Positions 28,483 to 38,181 of a stretch of DNA of 64,000 nucleotides are shown here, in pieces. Origin of the DNA: Buchnera aphidicola (Mindarus abietinus) (lineage in GTDB: Bacteria; Pseudomonadota; Gammaproteobacteria; Enterobacterales; Enterobacteriaceae); assembly GCF_964059085.1 (NCBI RefSeq), contig NZ_OZ060398.1, forward strand, positions 299,171 to 363,170. Reading direction: 5' to 3'. The notes beneath the pieces were generated by a model, which worked only from the letters and a program-made list of their open reading frames with translations, did no database searches and was not told where the DNA came from. A program made the translations under genes and the position numbers. Numbering within the stretch: the first letter of the stretch is position 1; each line of letters begins with the position of its first letter.

Positions 28483-29985
28483 TTAAATAGTAAAGTTAGA
28501 TTTATTTAATAAAAATTGACATAACAAAGAAACAGGGCGACCAGTTGATTCTTTCTTTTTACTGTTTGTCCAAGCAGTACCTGCAATATCTAAATGCGCC
28601 CATTTATATTTTTCAGTAAAAAAAGACAAAAATAAAGCAGCACTTATAGCGCTTGCTTGTCTACCTCCTACATTAGAAAAATCTGCTATATCAGAAGTTA
28701 ATAATTTTTTATATTCTGAATATAATGGCAATTCCCATATTTTATCTCCAGTTAATTTTCCTGATTGAATTAAATCATTAACTAAATTTTTATTATTAGA
28801 CATTACTCCACTTGCTATATTTCCTAATGCAACAACACAAGCTCCTGTTAAAGTTGCAATATCAATTACAATATCAGGATTAAATTGTTCCACATAAGTT
28901 AATACGTCACATAGAATTAATCTTCCTTCTGCATCTGTATCTAATATTTCAACTGTCTTTCCAGATAATGTCTTTAAGACATCTCCTGGACGGAAAGAAT
29001 TTCCATCCGGCATATTCTCAGAAGCCGCTATGATTCCCATGATATTTAAAGGTAAGTTTAATTCAGCTGCAAATAAAATAGCACCATATACCGCTGCTGC
29101 TCCTGACATGTCATATTTCATTTCATCCATATTTTTTGAAGGTTTAATAGAAATTCCCCCAGAATCAAAAGTTACCCCTTTTCCGATTAAAACTATTAAT
29201 TTTTCATGTGATTTAAGATTTTTTTGATAATTTATAATTGACATGTAAGAAGAGTTATTAGAACCTTTTCCTACTGAAAAATAAGCATTCATTCCCAATT
29301 CTTTAATCTGATTAGCATTAAATATTTTTGTAGTAATAGTACTTTTATATTTTTCTGATAATAATTTAGATTTTTCTGCTAGATATAAGGGAGTGCATAC
29401 ATTGGATGGAGTATTTGATAAGTCCTTAGCAATATTTTTTCCCTTTAAAATTGATAAAGAATGTTTTAAAGAAATTTCTGCTTCTTTTAAATTATGTTTT
29501 TCATTAATATAAAAATTAATTTTTTTTATTTTAAAAATGTTTGTTTTATTTGTTTTAAACATATTAAAGAAATATAATCTATCTCCAATAATTTCTAATA
29601 TTATTCTAATTTTCCAATATATATTTAAATTTTTCACTGGTAGTTCTGTTAAAAACCAACAAGAATTTTGTATTCTATTTTTATATAAAAAATTTATAAC
29701 TTTAGAAATTATTCTAATAAATTCTTTTTTATTTAACTCTTTATTTTTTCCGCAACCAACTAATAAAATTAAGTTTGAAATAATATTGGGTATATCGTAC
29801 AATAATGTTATTTTTCCTATCTCCCATATAATATTTCTTTTTAAAATAATATCATTAATATAATTTAATGTTTTTTTATTAAAAATATTAAATTTTTCAG
29901 AAAATTTGTTTATTTTGGAAATTCCTAAAACAGTACATGGTGAAGAAATTTTTTTTAAATTTGTATTTTTTATTCTAAATTTCAT
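28483..29985 (-). CDS. pepA: leucyl aminopeptidase PepA
   Basis: Hexameric two-metal aminopeptidase. 500 residues (E. coli 503). Metal and active-site motifs: GKGVTFDSGGISIKPS (about 263-278), MKYDMSGAAAVYGAI (about 282-296) and DTDAEGRLILCDVLTY (about 343-358). In E. coli PepA also binds DNA as a cofactor in Xer recombination and as a carAB repressor; whether that role persists cannot be told. holC, which separates pepA from valS in E. coli, is missing. Upstream, divergent argI. Confidence 0.96.
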   Translation of the reverse strand: MKFRIKNTNLKKISSPCTVLGISKINKFSEKFNIFNKKTLNYINDIILKRNIIWEIGKITLLYDIPNIISNLILLVGCGKNKELNKKEFIRIISKVINFLYKNRIQNSCWFLTELPVKNLNIYWKIRIILEIIGDRLYFFNMFKTNKTNIFKIKKINFYINEKHNLKEAEISLKHSLSILKGKNIAKDLSNTPSNVCTPLYLAEKSKLLSEKYKSTITTKIFNANQIKELGMNAYFSVGKGSNNSSYMSIINYQKNLKSHEKLIVLIGKGVTFDSGGISIKPSKNMDEMKYDMSGAAAVYGAILFAAELNLPLNIMGIIAASENMPDGNSFRPGDVLKTLSGKTVEILDTDAEGRLILCDVLTYVEQFNPDIVIDIATLTGACVVALGNIASGVMSNNKNLVNDLIQSGKLTGDKIWELPLYSEYKKLLTSDIADFSNVGGRQASAISAALFLSFFTEKYKWAHLDIAGTAWTNSKKKESTGRPVSLLCQFLLNKSNFTI

Positions 29986-30240
29986 AAAAATCTTAACTTT
30001 TAAATAAAAACATTAATATTAAGTTATTTATTTATACTTTTTTAAAATAATAATTATTAAAATCATAAGCATAAAAAAATAACAGTGGACGTAATTAAAA
30101 TAAACTAATAACATTATAATATCAATTTAATTATTTTTAAATTAAATTTATTTTCAAAAATATTTTTTTATAAAAAATATACTTTTCTTTATTAGAAAAT
30201 TAAAAAAAACTTTTAATTAAAATGATTATAGGAATAAAAA

Positions 30241-31263
30241 ATGTCTAATTTATATCAACGTCATTGCACCAGATTATTTGATTTTTCTGATATTGAAATA
30301 AAAAAAATAATTAATTTAGCAGCTGATTTAAAAAAAATAAAATCAAAAAAAAGAGAAATTGGATATTTAAAAAATAAGAAAATCGCTTTAATTTTTGAAA
30401 AAGAATCAACAAGAACAAGATGTGCTTTTGAAGTAGCTGCTTTTGATCAACATGCAAATGTTACTTATTTAGGACCTGGTTCAACACATTTAGGATATAA
30501 AGAATCATTACAGGATACAGCGGAAATTTTATCTTCTTTATATGATGGAATTCAATATCGCGGTGGAAAACATGAAAATATTATGATATTATCAAAATAT
30601 TCAAAAGTTCCAGTATGGAATGGTTTAACCGATCGCTTTCATCCTACTCAATTATTATCTGACTTATTAACAATGCAAGAACTTTCAACCGAAAAAAATC
30701 TCAAAAGAAAAAAAATTGTTTATATCGGAGATGCTCAAAATAATATCGCAAATACTATATTAGAAGCATCTGTATTAACTAATTTTAATCTTAGTATAAT
30801 TGCTCCAAAAGAATATTGGCCTGAAAAAAAAATATTTAACTGCTGTCAATCAATAGCTAAAGAGAAAAAAATTAAAATAGAATGTACTGATTCGATTTCC
30901 GACGGAATTAAAAACGCAGATTTTATCTATACCGATGTGTGGATATCTATGGGAGAATCTAAAGAAACATGGGAGAATAAAATTAAAATTTTATTACCTT
31001 ATCAAGTTAATAAAAAACTAATTGAATTAAGTAATAATAAAAATATAGAAGTTTTACATTGTTTACCTGCTATGCATAATAAAGAAACAGTTATGGGAGA
31101 AATGTTACTAAAAAAATTAGGATTAAAAAACGGTTTAGAAATTACCAAAGAAATTTTTCAAACTTATAGAAAAACTATTTTTAGACAAGCAGAAAATAGA
31201 ATTCACACTATTAAAGCTTTAATGATTGCAACACTTTTGAAAGAAAGTACATATAAAAAATAA
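30241..31263 (+). CDS. argI: ornithine carbamoyltransferase
   Basis: Joins carbamoyl phosphate and ornithine to give citrulline in arginine synthesis, an essential amino acid the symbiont would supply to its host. 340 residues (E. coli 334). Carbamoyl phosphate motif ESTRTRCAFEV (about 56-66), HPTQLLSDLLTM (about 137-148), ornithine region with DVWISMGE (about 236-243) and the catalytic HCLPAMH (about 276-282). AGGA precedes the ATG. No operator for ArgR is recognisable upstream. argI or argF would be equally fair names. Confidence 0.96.
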   Translation: MSNLYQRHCTRLFDFSDIEIKKIINLAADLKKIKSKKREIGYLKNKKIALIFEKESTRTRCAFEVAAFDQHANVTYLGPGSTHLGYKESLQDTAEILSSLYDGIQYRGGKHENIMILSKYSKVPVWNGLTDRFHPTQLLSDLLTMQELSTEKNLKRKKIVYIGDAQNNIANTILEASVLTNFNLSIIAPKEYWPEKKIFNCCQSIAKEKKIKIECTDSISDGIKNADFIYTDVWISMGESKETWENKIKILLPYQVNKKLIELSNNKNIEVLHCLPAMHNKETVMGEMLLKKLGLKNGLEITKEIFQTYRKTIFRQAENRIHTIKALMIATLLKESTYKK

Positions 31264-31325
31264 TTTTTTTAAAAAAAATTATATCTTAAATCCAATTTAA
31301 TTATTTTTAATTAAGAAAAAAATAT

Positions 31326-31724
31326 ATGAAATTTAAACAAATAGTTTCTGAAAAAGCTCCTGAAGCAATTGGTCCTTATTCTCAAGGAGTAGTATTTAAA
31401 AATATTTTATTTACTTCTGGACAAATTCCAATTAATAAAAAACTACAAATAATACCTATTGATATTTTCGAACAAACAAAAATTTGTTTACAAAATATTG
31501 GGTTTATCTTAGAAAAATCTAATTTTCAAATAAATGAAATTATTAAAATAGTTATATACACAACTAAATTAGAAAAGATAGATTTAATTAATAATTCATA
31601 TAAAAAATTTTTTGAGTCCTACCAAATGATACTACCAGCAAGAACGTGTATTGGTGTTTCAAAATTACCTAAAAATGTTGATATTGAAATAGAAGCTATT
31701 GCTTTAAAGTCAAAAAAAGAATAG
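31326..31724 (+). CDS. ridA: 2-iminobutanoate/2-iminopropanoate deaminase RidA
   Basis: Hydrolyses reactive enamine/imine products of PLP enzymes such as threonine dehydratase, protecting other enzymes. 132 residues (E. coli 128). Conserved APEAIGPYSQGV at about 11-22, FTSGQIPIN at about 31-39, and PARTCIGVSKLPKNVDIEIEAIA near the C terminus, where the arginine binds substrate carboxylate. Lies 62 bases after argI and is probably cotranscribed with it; the stop codon overlaps the terminator stem. Confidence 0.95.
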   Translation: MKFKQIVSEKAPEAIGPYSQGVVFKNILFTSGQIPINKKLQIIPIDIFEQTKICLQNIGFILEKSNFQINEIIKIVIYTTKLEKIDLINNSYKKFFESYQMILPARTCIGVSKLPKNVDIEIEAIALKSKKE

Positions 31725-31757
31725 AAAGAGGAAAGTACGATCCTCTTTCTTTTTTTT
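31723..31757 (+). terminator. intrinsic terminator of argI-ridA
   Basis: Arms AGAAAGAGGA (31723-31732) and TCCTCTTTCT (31741-31750) form a perfect 10 bp stem with an 8 nt loop, followed by seven T's. The left arm begins within the ridA stop codon. This is the clearest Rho-independent terminator in the window. Confidence 0.88.
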
Positions 31758-31857
31758 AAAAAAATTATTTTAATTATATTAAATATTTTTTTTAAAGTGT
31801 GAATCAGTGATTACTTAAATAATATTAATTTTTTATATAAAAGTTAATTTTTTCGAG

Positions 31858-33660
31858 TTAAATATTTTTATCACGAGAAAAAAAAGATGAAGAAATAAAC
31901 TTTTTATTACTTTTAAATTTATTTTTTCGTTCTTGTGTAAAATTTAATTTTTTGTTTTTTTCGTAAACAGAAACTGGTTTAAATGTTGTTTTTTTTGTAT
32001 AAAAGTTATTTTTCTTAAATAATCGAATATTTATTGATTTATTTAATATTCTAGTACGAGAAAATCTAATTAAGATTTCTTTAGACAATTCTTTTGGTAA
32101 TTCAATAACTGAATATTTAGAAAATAATTTAATATTACCAATTTTTTTACTGCTAATATCTCCTTCATTTGCAATTGCTCCTACTATATGTCTAGCTTCC
32201 ACTCCATCATCTCTTCCAACTTCAATTTTATATAAATCCATATTTTTTATTTCTTTTCTATCTCGGACAAATCTTTTATTTTTAAAATTTTCATATTTAC
32301 TAGTTCTTCTAAATACAGAGTTTTGAATATTTTTCTTATAAATATCAGGTTTAACAATTAAGGGACGTTCTCCTTGAGCCATTTTTAATAGTGCAGCTGC
32401 TAATGTTTCAAGATCAAAATTTTCTTCAGAAAATAATTTTGGTAATAATAAACGATATTCTTTTAAATCTTTACTTTTTATTTGCTTTTTAATTTTTTCA
32501 GAAAATTTTTCAATACGACGTTTACTTAATAATTCTCGATTAGGTAAATTAACTTCTGGAATATTTAATTTTACTATTCTTTCTATATTTCTAAGTAACC
32601 TACGTTCTCTATTTTCGACAAATAATAAAGCTTTTCCCGCTCTTCCCGCTCTCCCTGTTCTTCCTATTCTATGAACATAAGACTCGGCATCCATAGGAAT
32701 ATCATAGTTTATTACTAAACTGATTCGATCAACATCTAATCCCCTTGCTGCGACATCAGTAGCAATTAAGATATCTAAACGACCATTTTTTAATCTTTCC
32801 AAAGTTTGTTCTCTAACAGATTGATTCATATCTCCATTTAATGCAGCACTATTATATCCATTTCTTTCTAACGCCTCTGAGACTTCCAATGTTGCATTCT
32901 TTGTACGTACAAAAATAATAGTTGCTGAAAAATCTTCTACTTCTAAAAATCGAATCAATGCATCCGTTTTTTTTCCGTATACAATCCAATGACTTTGAGA
33001 AATATCTGGACGTGTTGTTATATTAGATTTTATTCTAATTTCTTTTGGATTATTCATAAATCTTTTAGAAATTCTTCGAATAATTTCCGGCATAGTTGCA
33101 GAAAATAGAGCTGTCTGATGATTTTTAGGAATTTCAGCCATAATATTTTCTACATCTTCTATAAAACCCATCCTTAACATTTCATCAGCTTCATCTAATA
33201 CTAATCCTTGTAAATGAGATAAATTTAAAGTTCCTCTCTTTAAATGATCTAAAAGTCTTCCAGGTGTACCTACTACAATTTGAGGACCTTGTCTTAACGC
33301 TCTTAATTGTAATTCATATCTTTGCCCTCCATATAAAGGTAAAACTTGAATTTCTTTAATAAATTTTGAAAAATTAGAAAATGCTTCTGCGACTTGTACT
33401 GCCAATTCTCTTGTTGGAGCTAAAACTAAAATTTGAGGAACTTTTAAACTTTTATTTATATTATGTAATAATGGTAAAGCAAAAGCTGCTGTTTTACCGC
33501 TCCCCGTTTGTGCCATACCTAAAACATCTCGACCTGATAATAGTAAAGGTATACAAGTTAATTGTATTGGTGAGGGTTTTATATATCCCATTTTATCCAA
33601 TGATTGAATAATCTGAGGATTTAAACCAAAAGTGGAAAAATTTATTTCTTTATGAGTCAT
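31858..33660 (-). CDS. deaD: DEAD-box RNA helicase DeaD (CsdA)
   Basis: ATP-dependent RNA helicase in ribosome assembly and cold-active mRNA decay. 600 residues (E. coli 629). Q-motif and motif I ([13 protein letters not shown], about 49-61), [13 protein letters not shown] box [12 protein letters not shown] (about 155-166), SATMP, and [18 protein letters not shown] (about 335-352). A DbpA-like RNA-binding domain follows ([19 protein letters not shown], about 485-505), with a basic Lys/Arg/Phe tail. Directly preceded by a conserved mini-ORF, yrbN; the ribosome-binding sequence GAGG of deaD overlaps the end of that ORF. Near pnp and in the same window as rne, its possible degradosome partners. 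Confidence 0.97.
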   Translation of the reverse strand: MTHKEINFSTFGLNPQIIQSLDKMGYIKPSPIQLTCIPLLLSGRDVLGMAQTGSGKTAAFALPLLHNINKSLKVPQILVLAPTRELAVQVAEAFSNFSKFIKEIQVLPLYGGQRYELQLRALRQGPQIVVGTPGRLLDHLKRGTLNLSHLQGLVLDEADEMLRMGFIEDVENIMAEIPKNHQTALFSATMPEIIRRISKRFMNNPKEIRIKSNITTRPDISQSHWIVYGKKTDALIRFLEVEDFSATIIFVRTKNATLEVSEALERNGYNSAALNGDMNQSVREQTLERLKNGRLDILIATDVAARGLDVDRISLVINYDIPMDAESYVHRIGRTGRAGRAGKALLFVENRERRLLRNIERIVKLNIPEVNLPNRELLSKRRIEKFSEKIKKQIKSKDLKEYRLLLPKLFSEENFDLETLAAALLKMAQGERPLIVKPDIYKKNIQNSVFRRTSKYENFKNKRFVRDRKEIKNMDLYKIEVGRDDGVEARHIVGAIANEGDISSKKIGNIKLFSKYSVIELPKELSKEILIRFSRTRILNKSINIRLFKKNNFYTKKTTFKPVSVYEKNKKLNFTQERKNKFKSNKKFISSSFFSRDKNI

Positions 33661-33676
33661 GCAGTGGATGTGCCTC

Positions 33677-33736
33677 TTAAGTTACATCAGCCAGTCTACA
33701 TAACTCATCGTAAAAAATAATTAATTTTATTCTCAT
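33677..33736 (-). CDS. yrbN: YrbN-like leader mini-protein upstream of deaD
   Basis: A 19-codon ORF (ATG at 33736-33734, TAA at 33679-33677) encoding [19 protein letters not shown]. The segment FYDELCRLA is very like FHDELCRLA, which I recall from the 26-residue YrbN of E. coli, encoded at the same place just before deaD. The stretch also has higher G/C content than the surrounding spacer. After the stop come GAGG and then the deaD ATG, 16 bases on, so deaD translation is probably coupled to it. The N-terminal residues and the tail are unlike E. coli. The function of the peptide itself is not known to me. Confidence 0.72.
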   Translation of the reverse strand: MRIKLIIFYDELCRLADVT

Positions 33737-34080
33737 TGAAAAGTATGAACCGGCTTAAATTATATGATTAATTAAAAAAATAATTAATATTAAGTTTATT
33801 TTTTTTAAAAATAATTAATTTATATATAAATTTTTTTTACTTATATATTTTAATTAAATTAAAAATTTTTACTAAGTTGCTTTAAATAAAAAAATATTTT
33901 TTTAAAAAAATATTTTTTTGATATTTATGTGGTAAATCAAAATTTATTTTTTCCTTTTTTTAAAATAAAATAATTAATAGTGTACCTTAATATAAAGAAA
34001 ACAACAAAAATATAAATTAAATTGATAAACATTTATTATATAATAAATGTTTATTAAAAAAAATGAATTTAACTTTCTAA
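33737..34080. other. spacer between pnp and yrbN-deaD with a 30-nt palindrome
   Basis: About 340 bases. nlpI, which lies between pnp and deaD in E. coli, is absent. A perfect 30-base palindrome at 34025-34054 (half-site ATAAACATTTATTAT) lies 27 bases after the pnp stop and probably folds as the 3' end of the pnp mRNA, though no U-tract follows. The rest, which must include the deaD promoter and leader, is uninterpretable A/T-rich DNA. Confidence 0.55.
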
Positions 34081-36201
34081 CTAAATATTTAAATTGAATA
34101 TCTCTTTTTTTGATAAAATTTTTTTTACTTCTTTAATACTTAATCTAATTCGACCTTGTCGATCGACTTCTAATACTTTTACTGGCATAGTCTGATCAAT
34201 TCGAAGGTGATCTGTAACTTTTTCAACACGTTTTTCAGAAATTTGCGAAATATGAACTAATCCTTCCTTTCCGATTCCAATTGAAACAAATGCCCCAAAA
34301 TCAACTATTCTTGTTACTTTTCCAATATAAACTCTTCCTACTTTAATTTCAGCTGTAATTGCTTCTATACGACGAATTGCATTTTTAGCTTTTTCTTGAA
34401 GATTAGCTGAAATCTTAATTATTCCATTATCTTCAATTTCAATTGTAGTGCCTGTTTCTTCAGTAAGCATTCTTATAACTGATCCTCCTTTTCCTATTAC
34501 ATCTTTAATTTTTTCAGGATTAATTTTAATAGTATGAATTCTTGGAGCAAGTTCAGATATTTCATTTCTTGCAGAAGATAGGGCGCGATTCATAATTTTA
34601 AGTATATGCAATCTAGCACTTTTTGCTTGATAAAGAGAAAATTTAATAATTTCTTTAGTTATTCCCTCAATTTTCATATCCATTTGTAAAGCAGTAATTC
34701 CTTCTGATGTTCCTGCTACCTTAAAATCCATGTCCCCAAGATGATCTTCATCACCCAATATATCTGATAATATAACATATTTTTTTACATCTTTAATTAA
34801 ACCCATTGATATTCCAGCAACAGCAGATTTTATTGGTACTCCTGCATCCATTAAAGCTAAAGAAGCAGCGCATACTGAAGCCATTGATGAAGATCCATTA
34901 GATTCGGTAATTTCAGAAACAACTCTTATAGTATAAGGAAAATCTTCTATCTTAGGCATAACTGCTAATAAACTTCGTTTTGCTAATCTTCCATGTCCGA
35001 TTTCTCTTCTTTTTGGAGATCCAACCATTCCTACTTCACCAACTGAATAAGGTGGAAAATTATAATGAAATAGAAAATTTTCTGTTCTATCTCCTAAAAG
35101 TTCATCTAAATTTTGAGCGTCTCTTGCTGTTCCTAAAGTTGTTGCGACTAATGATTGGGTTTCACCACGAGTAAATAATGCGGACCCATGAGTTCTAGGT
35201 AATATTCCTGTACGTATATCTAAAGCTCGAATCATATCTTTTTCTCTTCCATCAATACGTAGTTTTCCATTTAGAATTCTATTTCTAACAATTTTTTTTT
35301 CAATAGATTGAAAAATATTTTCAACTTCATAATCATCTAAATTTGAATATTCATTTGCTAATTCTTCTATAATTTCCATCTTAATGGAATTTAGCTCTTC
35401 ATGTCTTTTTTGTTTATCTTTAATACAATAAGCCGAAAAAATCTTAGATTCTGATAAAATTGAAATTTTAGAAGATAAAATTCTATTAACAGGAGGAATA
35501 TAAAATTCAAAGGGTAATTTATTTACATCGTTTTGTAACCTACATATATTTTCAATAACAACTTGTTGTTCTTGATGCCCAAAAGTTATAGCATCTATAA
35601 CTTTTTCTTCACTTAAAACTTTAGCTTCAGCTTCTACCATAAGCACAGCATTTTTAGTTCCTGAAACAACCAAATCTAAAGTGCTAAATTTCATCTCTTC
35701 CATAGTGGGATTTAAAATATATTTTCCATTAATATACCCTATTCTAGCTGCACTTAAAGGTCCCTGAAAAGGAATTCCTGATAAGCTTAGAGCTGCTGAG
35801 GCTCCTATGATTGAAATAATATCAGGATTAATTTTTGGATTCACTGAAACAACAGTTGCTATTACTTGTACTTCATGTAAAAAACCCGTAACAAAAAGCG
35901 GTCTAATAGGTCTATCTATTAATCTAGCTATCAATATTTCGTTTTCAGTCGATCTGCCTTCACGACGAAAAAAACCTCCTGGAATTTTTCCTGCTGCATA
36001 TGTTCGCTCTTGATAGTTAACAGTTAATGGAAAAAATTTTTGTCCAGATTGAACTTTTTTTTGGACAACTACAGTTACAAAAACAGCTGTATCATCCATA
36101 CTAGCCATAACAGCTGCTGTAGCCTGACGTGCCATTACTCCTGTTTCTAGAGTTACAGTATGCTTTCCATATTGAAATTTACGTACGATAGGGTTTAACA
36201 A
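34081..36201 (-). CDS. pnp: polynucleotide phosphorylase
   Basis: 3'-5' phosphorolytic exoribonuclease, trimeric, a component of the RNA degradosome. 706 residues (E. coli 711). Two RNase PH-like domains (about 1-210 and 310-545, with [14 protein letters not shown] and [14 protein letters not shown]), the active-site region [18 protein letters not shown] (about 490-507), a KH domain with [12 protein letters not shown] (about 565-576) and an S1 domain (about 620-690, [21 protein letters not shown]). Follows rpsO as in E. coli, where the pair is cotranscribed and the pnp leader is cut by RNase III. RNase E in this window appears to keep a PNPase-binding tail. Confidence 0.97.
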   Translation of the reverse strand: MLNPIVRKFQYGKHTVTLETGVMARQATAAVMASMDDTAVFVTVVVQKKVQSGQKFFPLTVNYQERTYAAGKIPGGFFRREGRSTENEILIARLIDRPIRPLFVTGFLHEVQVIATVVSVNPKINPDIISIIGASAALSLSGIPFQGPLSAARIGYINGKYILNPTMEEMKFSTLDLVVSGTKNAVLMVEAEAKVLSEEKVIDAITFGHQEQQVVIENICRLQNDVNKLPFEFYIPPVNRILSSKISILSESKIFSAYCIKDKQKRHEELNSIKMEIIEELANEYSNLDDYEVENIFQSIEKKIVRNRILNGKLRIDGREKDMIRALDIRTGILPRTHGSALFTRGETQSLVATTLGTARDAQNLDELLGDRTENFLFHYNFPPYSVGEVGMVGSPKRREIGHGRLAKRSLLAVMPKIEDFPYTIRVVSEITESNGSSSMASVCAASLALMDAGVPIKSAVAGISMGLIKDVKKYVILSDILGDEDHLGDMDFKVAGTSEGITALQMDMKIEGITKEIIKFSLYQAKSARLHILKIMNRALSSARNEISELAPRIHTIKINPEKIKDVIGKGGSVIRMLTEETGTTIEIEDNGIIKISANLQEKAKNAIRRIEAITAEIKVGRVYIGKVTRIVDFGAFVSIGIGKEGLVHISQISEKRVEKVTDHLRIDQTMPVKVLEVDRQGRIRLSIKEVKKILSKKEIFNLNI

Positions 36202-36383
36202 AATAATATCCTTAAGAAAACAATCAAATTATGTATATAAATAACTTTATTAGTTATAAAAATTTAAAAAATAATCATATTAATTAATGCTATCGTTATA
36301 GCAATTATATTATCGAATACAAACTATCTTGAATATATAATGCTTAATTATTCAAAATAAAAAATTATTAAAATATTTTTTTA

Positions 36384-36411
36384 AAGGGCCTTTATAAGCC
36401 CTTCCGCTTAT
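36384..36411 (-). promoter_or_regulatory. overlapping alternative hairpins between rpsO and pnp
   Basis: Two stems compete for the same bases. One pairs AAGGGC (36384-36389) with GCCCTT (36398-36403). The other pairs ATAAGC (36394-36399) with GCTTAT (36406-36411) around a six-base loop. Both are perfect and far richer in G/C than their surroundings. In E. coli this interval holds the rpsO terminator, where RNase E cuts, and the start of the pnp leader, so a processing or termination element is likely. No U-tract follows on the transcribed strand. Confidence 0.55.
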
Positions 36412-36448
36412 CTTTTTTTAAAAAAATGAGTTTTTTATATAAAAAATA

Positions 36449-36718
36449 CTATCTACGTAAATTTAACTTTTTAATTAAATTAGAATATTTTAAAGAACTT
36501 TTAAACTTTAAATAATCTAATAATTTTCTGCGTTTAGAAACCATTTTTAAAAGACCTCTACGACTACTATGATCTTTAATATGTAAAGAAAAATGATTTT
36601 GTAAATCATTAATTGTATGAGTTAACAATGCTATTTGAACTTCTGTATTTCCGCAATTTTTACTATTAGATCCATATTGTAAAATTATTTTTTGTTTATT
36701 AACTTTATCTAGAGACAT
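36449..36718 (-). CDS. rpsO: 30S ribosomal protein S15
   Basis: Binds the central domain of 16S rRNA and bridges the subunits. 89 residues, the normal length. Conserved FGSN-like [20 protein letters not shown], then [32 protein letters not shown] split over the second half. The third helix carries the rRNA-binding HDSSRR-type motif (KDHSSRRG). Lies between truB and pnp in the conserved order. Confidence 0.97.
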   Translation of the reverse strand: MSLDKVNKQKIILQYGSNSKNCGNTEVQIALLTHTINDLQNHFSLHIKDHSSRRGLLKMVSKRRKLLDYLKFKSSLKYSNLIKKLNLRR

Positions 36719-36808
36719 ATTAAGAATCCTTTTTTGATTTAATTAATTTAGTAGTTATAATAAAGATAACTTAAATAAAATGTTTTTTATTATATTAATT
36801 ATAATTTT

Positions 36809-37735
36809 TTAAGAATTACAGGTTGACATTAAACGAACAGGAAATAAATTGCCTAAATCATCATTTTTTCCAATGCCTATAAAAATTTTATTTTTTCCTT
36901 CTGTAATTCTTACTATTCCAGAATGATAAATAGAAGAAAAAATTTTTTGTCCTAATTTTAATAAATATGATTTTCTTGTAGAAATATTAATGACTGGAAA
37001 ATTAGTAAGAGCACTATCTATCGAAATTAACAATTTATTTAATTGATAGTTTGAAACAAATTTATTTTTATTTTTCTTATAAAAATATAAAGTATTAAAA
37101 TTAACTAATTGTGATTTTACAAAAGAACCTACTCTTAATCTTTTTAAATATGTTATATGAGCTCCACATCCTAAACGTTCTCCTAAATCATCAATTAATG
37201 TTCTAATATATGTTCCTTTAGAACATACAACTTCTAATTGTAATATTTTTGTATTATGAAATATATATTTCAATTCATATATAGAAATTTTTCTCTTTTT
37301 TCTATCTATTTTAATTCCTTTTCGAGCATATTTATATAATGCTAATCCTTTATATTTTATTGCAGAGTACATTGGTGGAATTTGAAAAATATCTCCAATA
37401 AATTCTTTTAATACTTTTTTTAAATTATCAGAAGAAATGTTTACTGAACGAATTTGTATAATTTCTCCTGTAGAATCTAAAGTAGAAGTTTTTTCTCCAA
37501 ACTTGGCAATGACTCGATAATGTTTATTAGAATTTAATAAATACATTGAAAACTTAGTTGCTTCTCCAAAACAAATTGGCAACATCCCGGTTGCCAAAGG
37601 ATCTAGAGATCCTATATGCCCTGCTTTTTTAGCTTTAAAAATTTTTTTTACCTTTTGTAAGGCATAATTTGAAGAAAATCCTTTTGGTTTATCTAATAAT
37701 AAAATACCATTTTTTTTTAATTTTAAAAAAGACAT
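36809..37735 (-). CDS. truB: tRNA pseudouridine 55 synthase TruB
   Basis: Forms pseudouridine at position 55 in the T-arm of nearly all tRNAs. 308 residues (E. coli 314). The catalytic aspartate is in GSLDPLATGMLPICFGEATK (about 42-61); KPKGFSSNYAL lies at about 18-28; the conserved CSKGTYIRTLIDDLGE (about 166-181) follows. C-terminal PUA-like region is present. Twenty bases downstream of rbfA in the infB operon. Confidence 0.96.
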   Translation of the reverse strand: MSFLKLKKNGILLLDKPKGFSSNYALQKVKKIFKAKKAGHIGSLDPLATGMLPICFGEATKFSMYLLNSNKHYRVIAKFGEKTSTLDSTGEIIQIRSVNISSDNLKKVLKEFIGDIFQIPPMYSAIKYKGLALYKYARKGIKIDRKKRKISIYELKYIFHNTKILQLEVVCSKGTYIRTLIDDLGERLGCGAHITYLKRLRVGSFVKSQLVNFNTLYFYKKNKNKFVSNYQLNKLLISIDSALTNFPVINISTRKSYLLKLGQKIFSSIYHSGIVRITEGKNKIFIGIGKNDDLGNLFPVRLMSTCNS

Positions 37736-37755
37736 TTCCTACCTTTTTTATATTT

Positions 37756-38127
37756 TTATTTTTTCTTTTTTACTTGAATAAGATTATTAATAATTTTGTT
37801 CATTTTTATTCCTGTTTGTAACGAGTTGTCATAAAAAAATAAGATTAATGGTGTTTTCCTTAAAAAAATACTTTTAGATAATAATTTTCTAATATATTTA
37901 GAAGTAGATTGCAAAATTTTAATATATTCTTTAATTTTCTTAGAAGAATTCTCTCCTAAAAAACTTATAAATACTTTTGCTATATTTAGATCTTTGGACA
38001 CTTTGACTTCAGATATAGTAAAAATTTTATTAATTCTACAATCGTCTATATAAAATTGTAAAATAAATGTTATTTTTTTCATTAACTCTTTTTCTATTCG
38101 ATGTAATCGGTTAAACTGATAAAACAT
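37756..38127 (-). CDS. rbfA: ribosome-binding factor A
   Basis: Small KH-like protein that helps mature the 5' end of 16S rRNA and is needed in the cold. 123 residues (E. coli 133). FNRLHRIEKELMKKI at the N terminus corresponds to RPQRVAQEMQKEIA; then EVKVSKDLNIAKVFISFLG (about 46-64) and the LRKTPLILFFYDNSLQTGIKMN segment that ends the KH fold. The C-terminal tail is shorter than in E. coli. Between infB and truB. Confidence 0.93.
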   Translation of the reverse strand: MFYQFNRLHRIEKELMKKITFILQFYIDDCRINKIFTISEVKVSKDLNIAKVFISFLGENSSKKIKEYIKILQSTSKYIRKLLSKSIFLRKTPLILFFYDNSLQTGIKMNKIINNLIQVKKKK

Positions 38128-38181
38128 AATTAATTTTCTCTTAATTATTTTTTTTATTTCTGAATATTAAAATTAATATTT

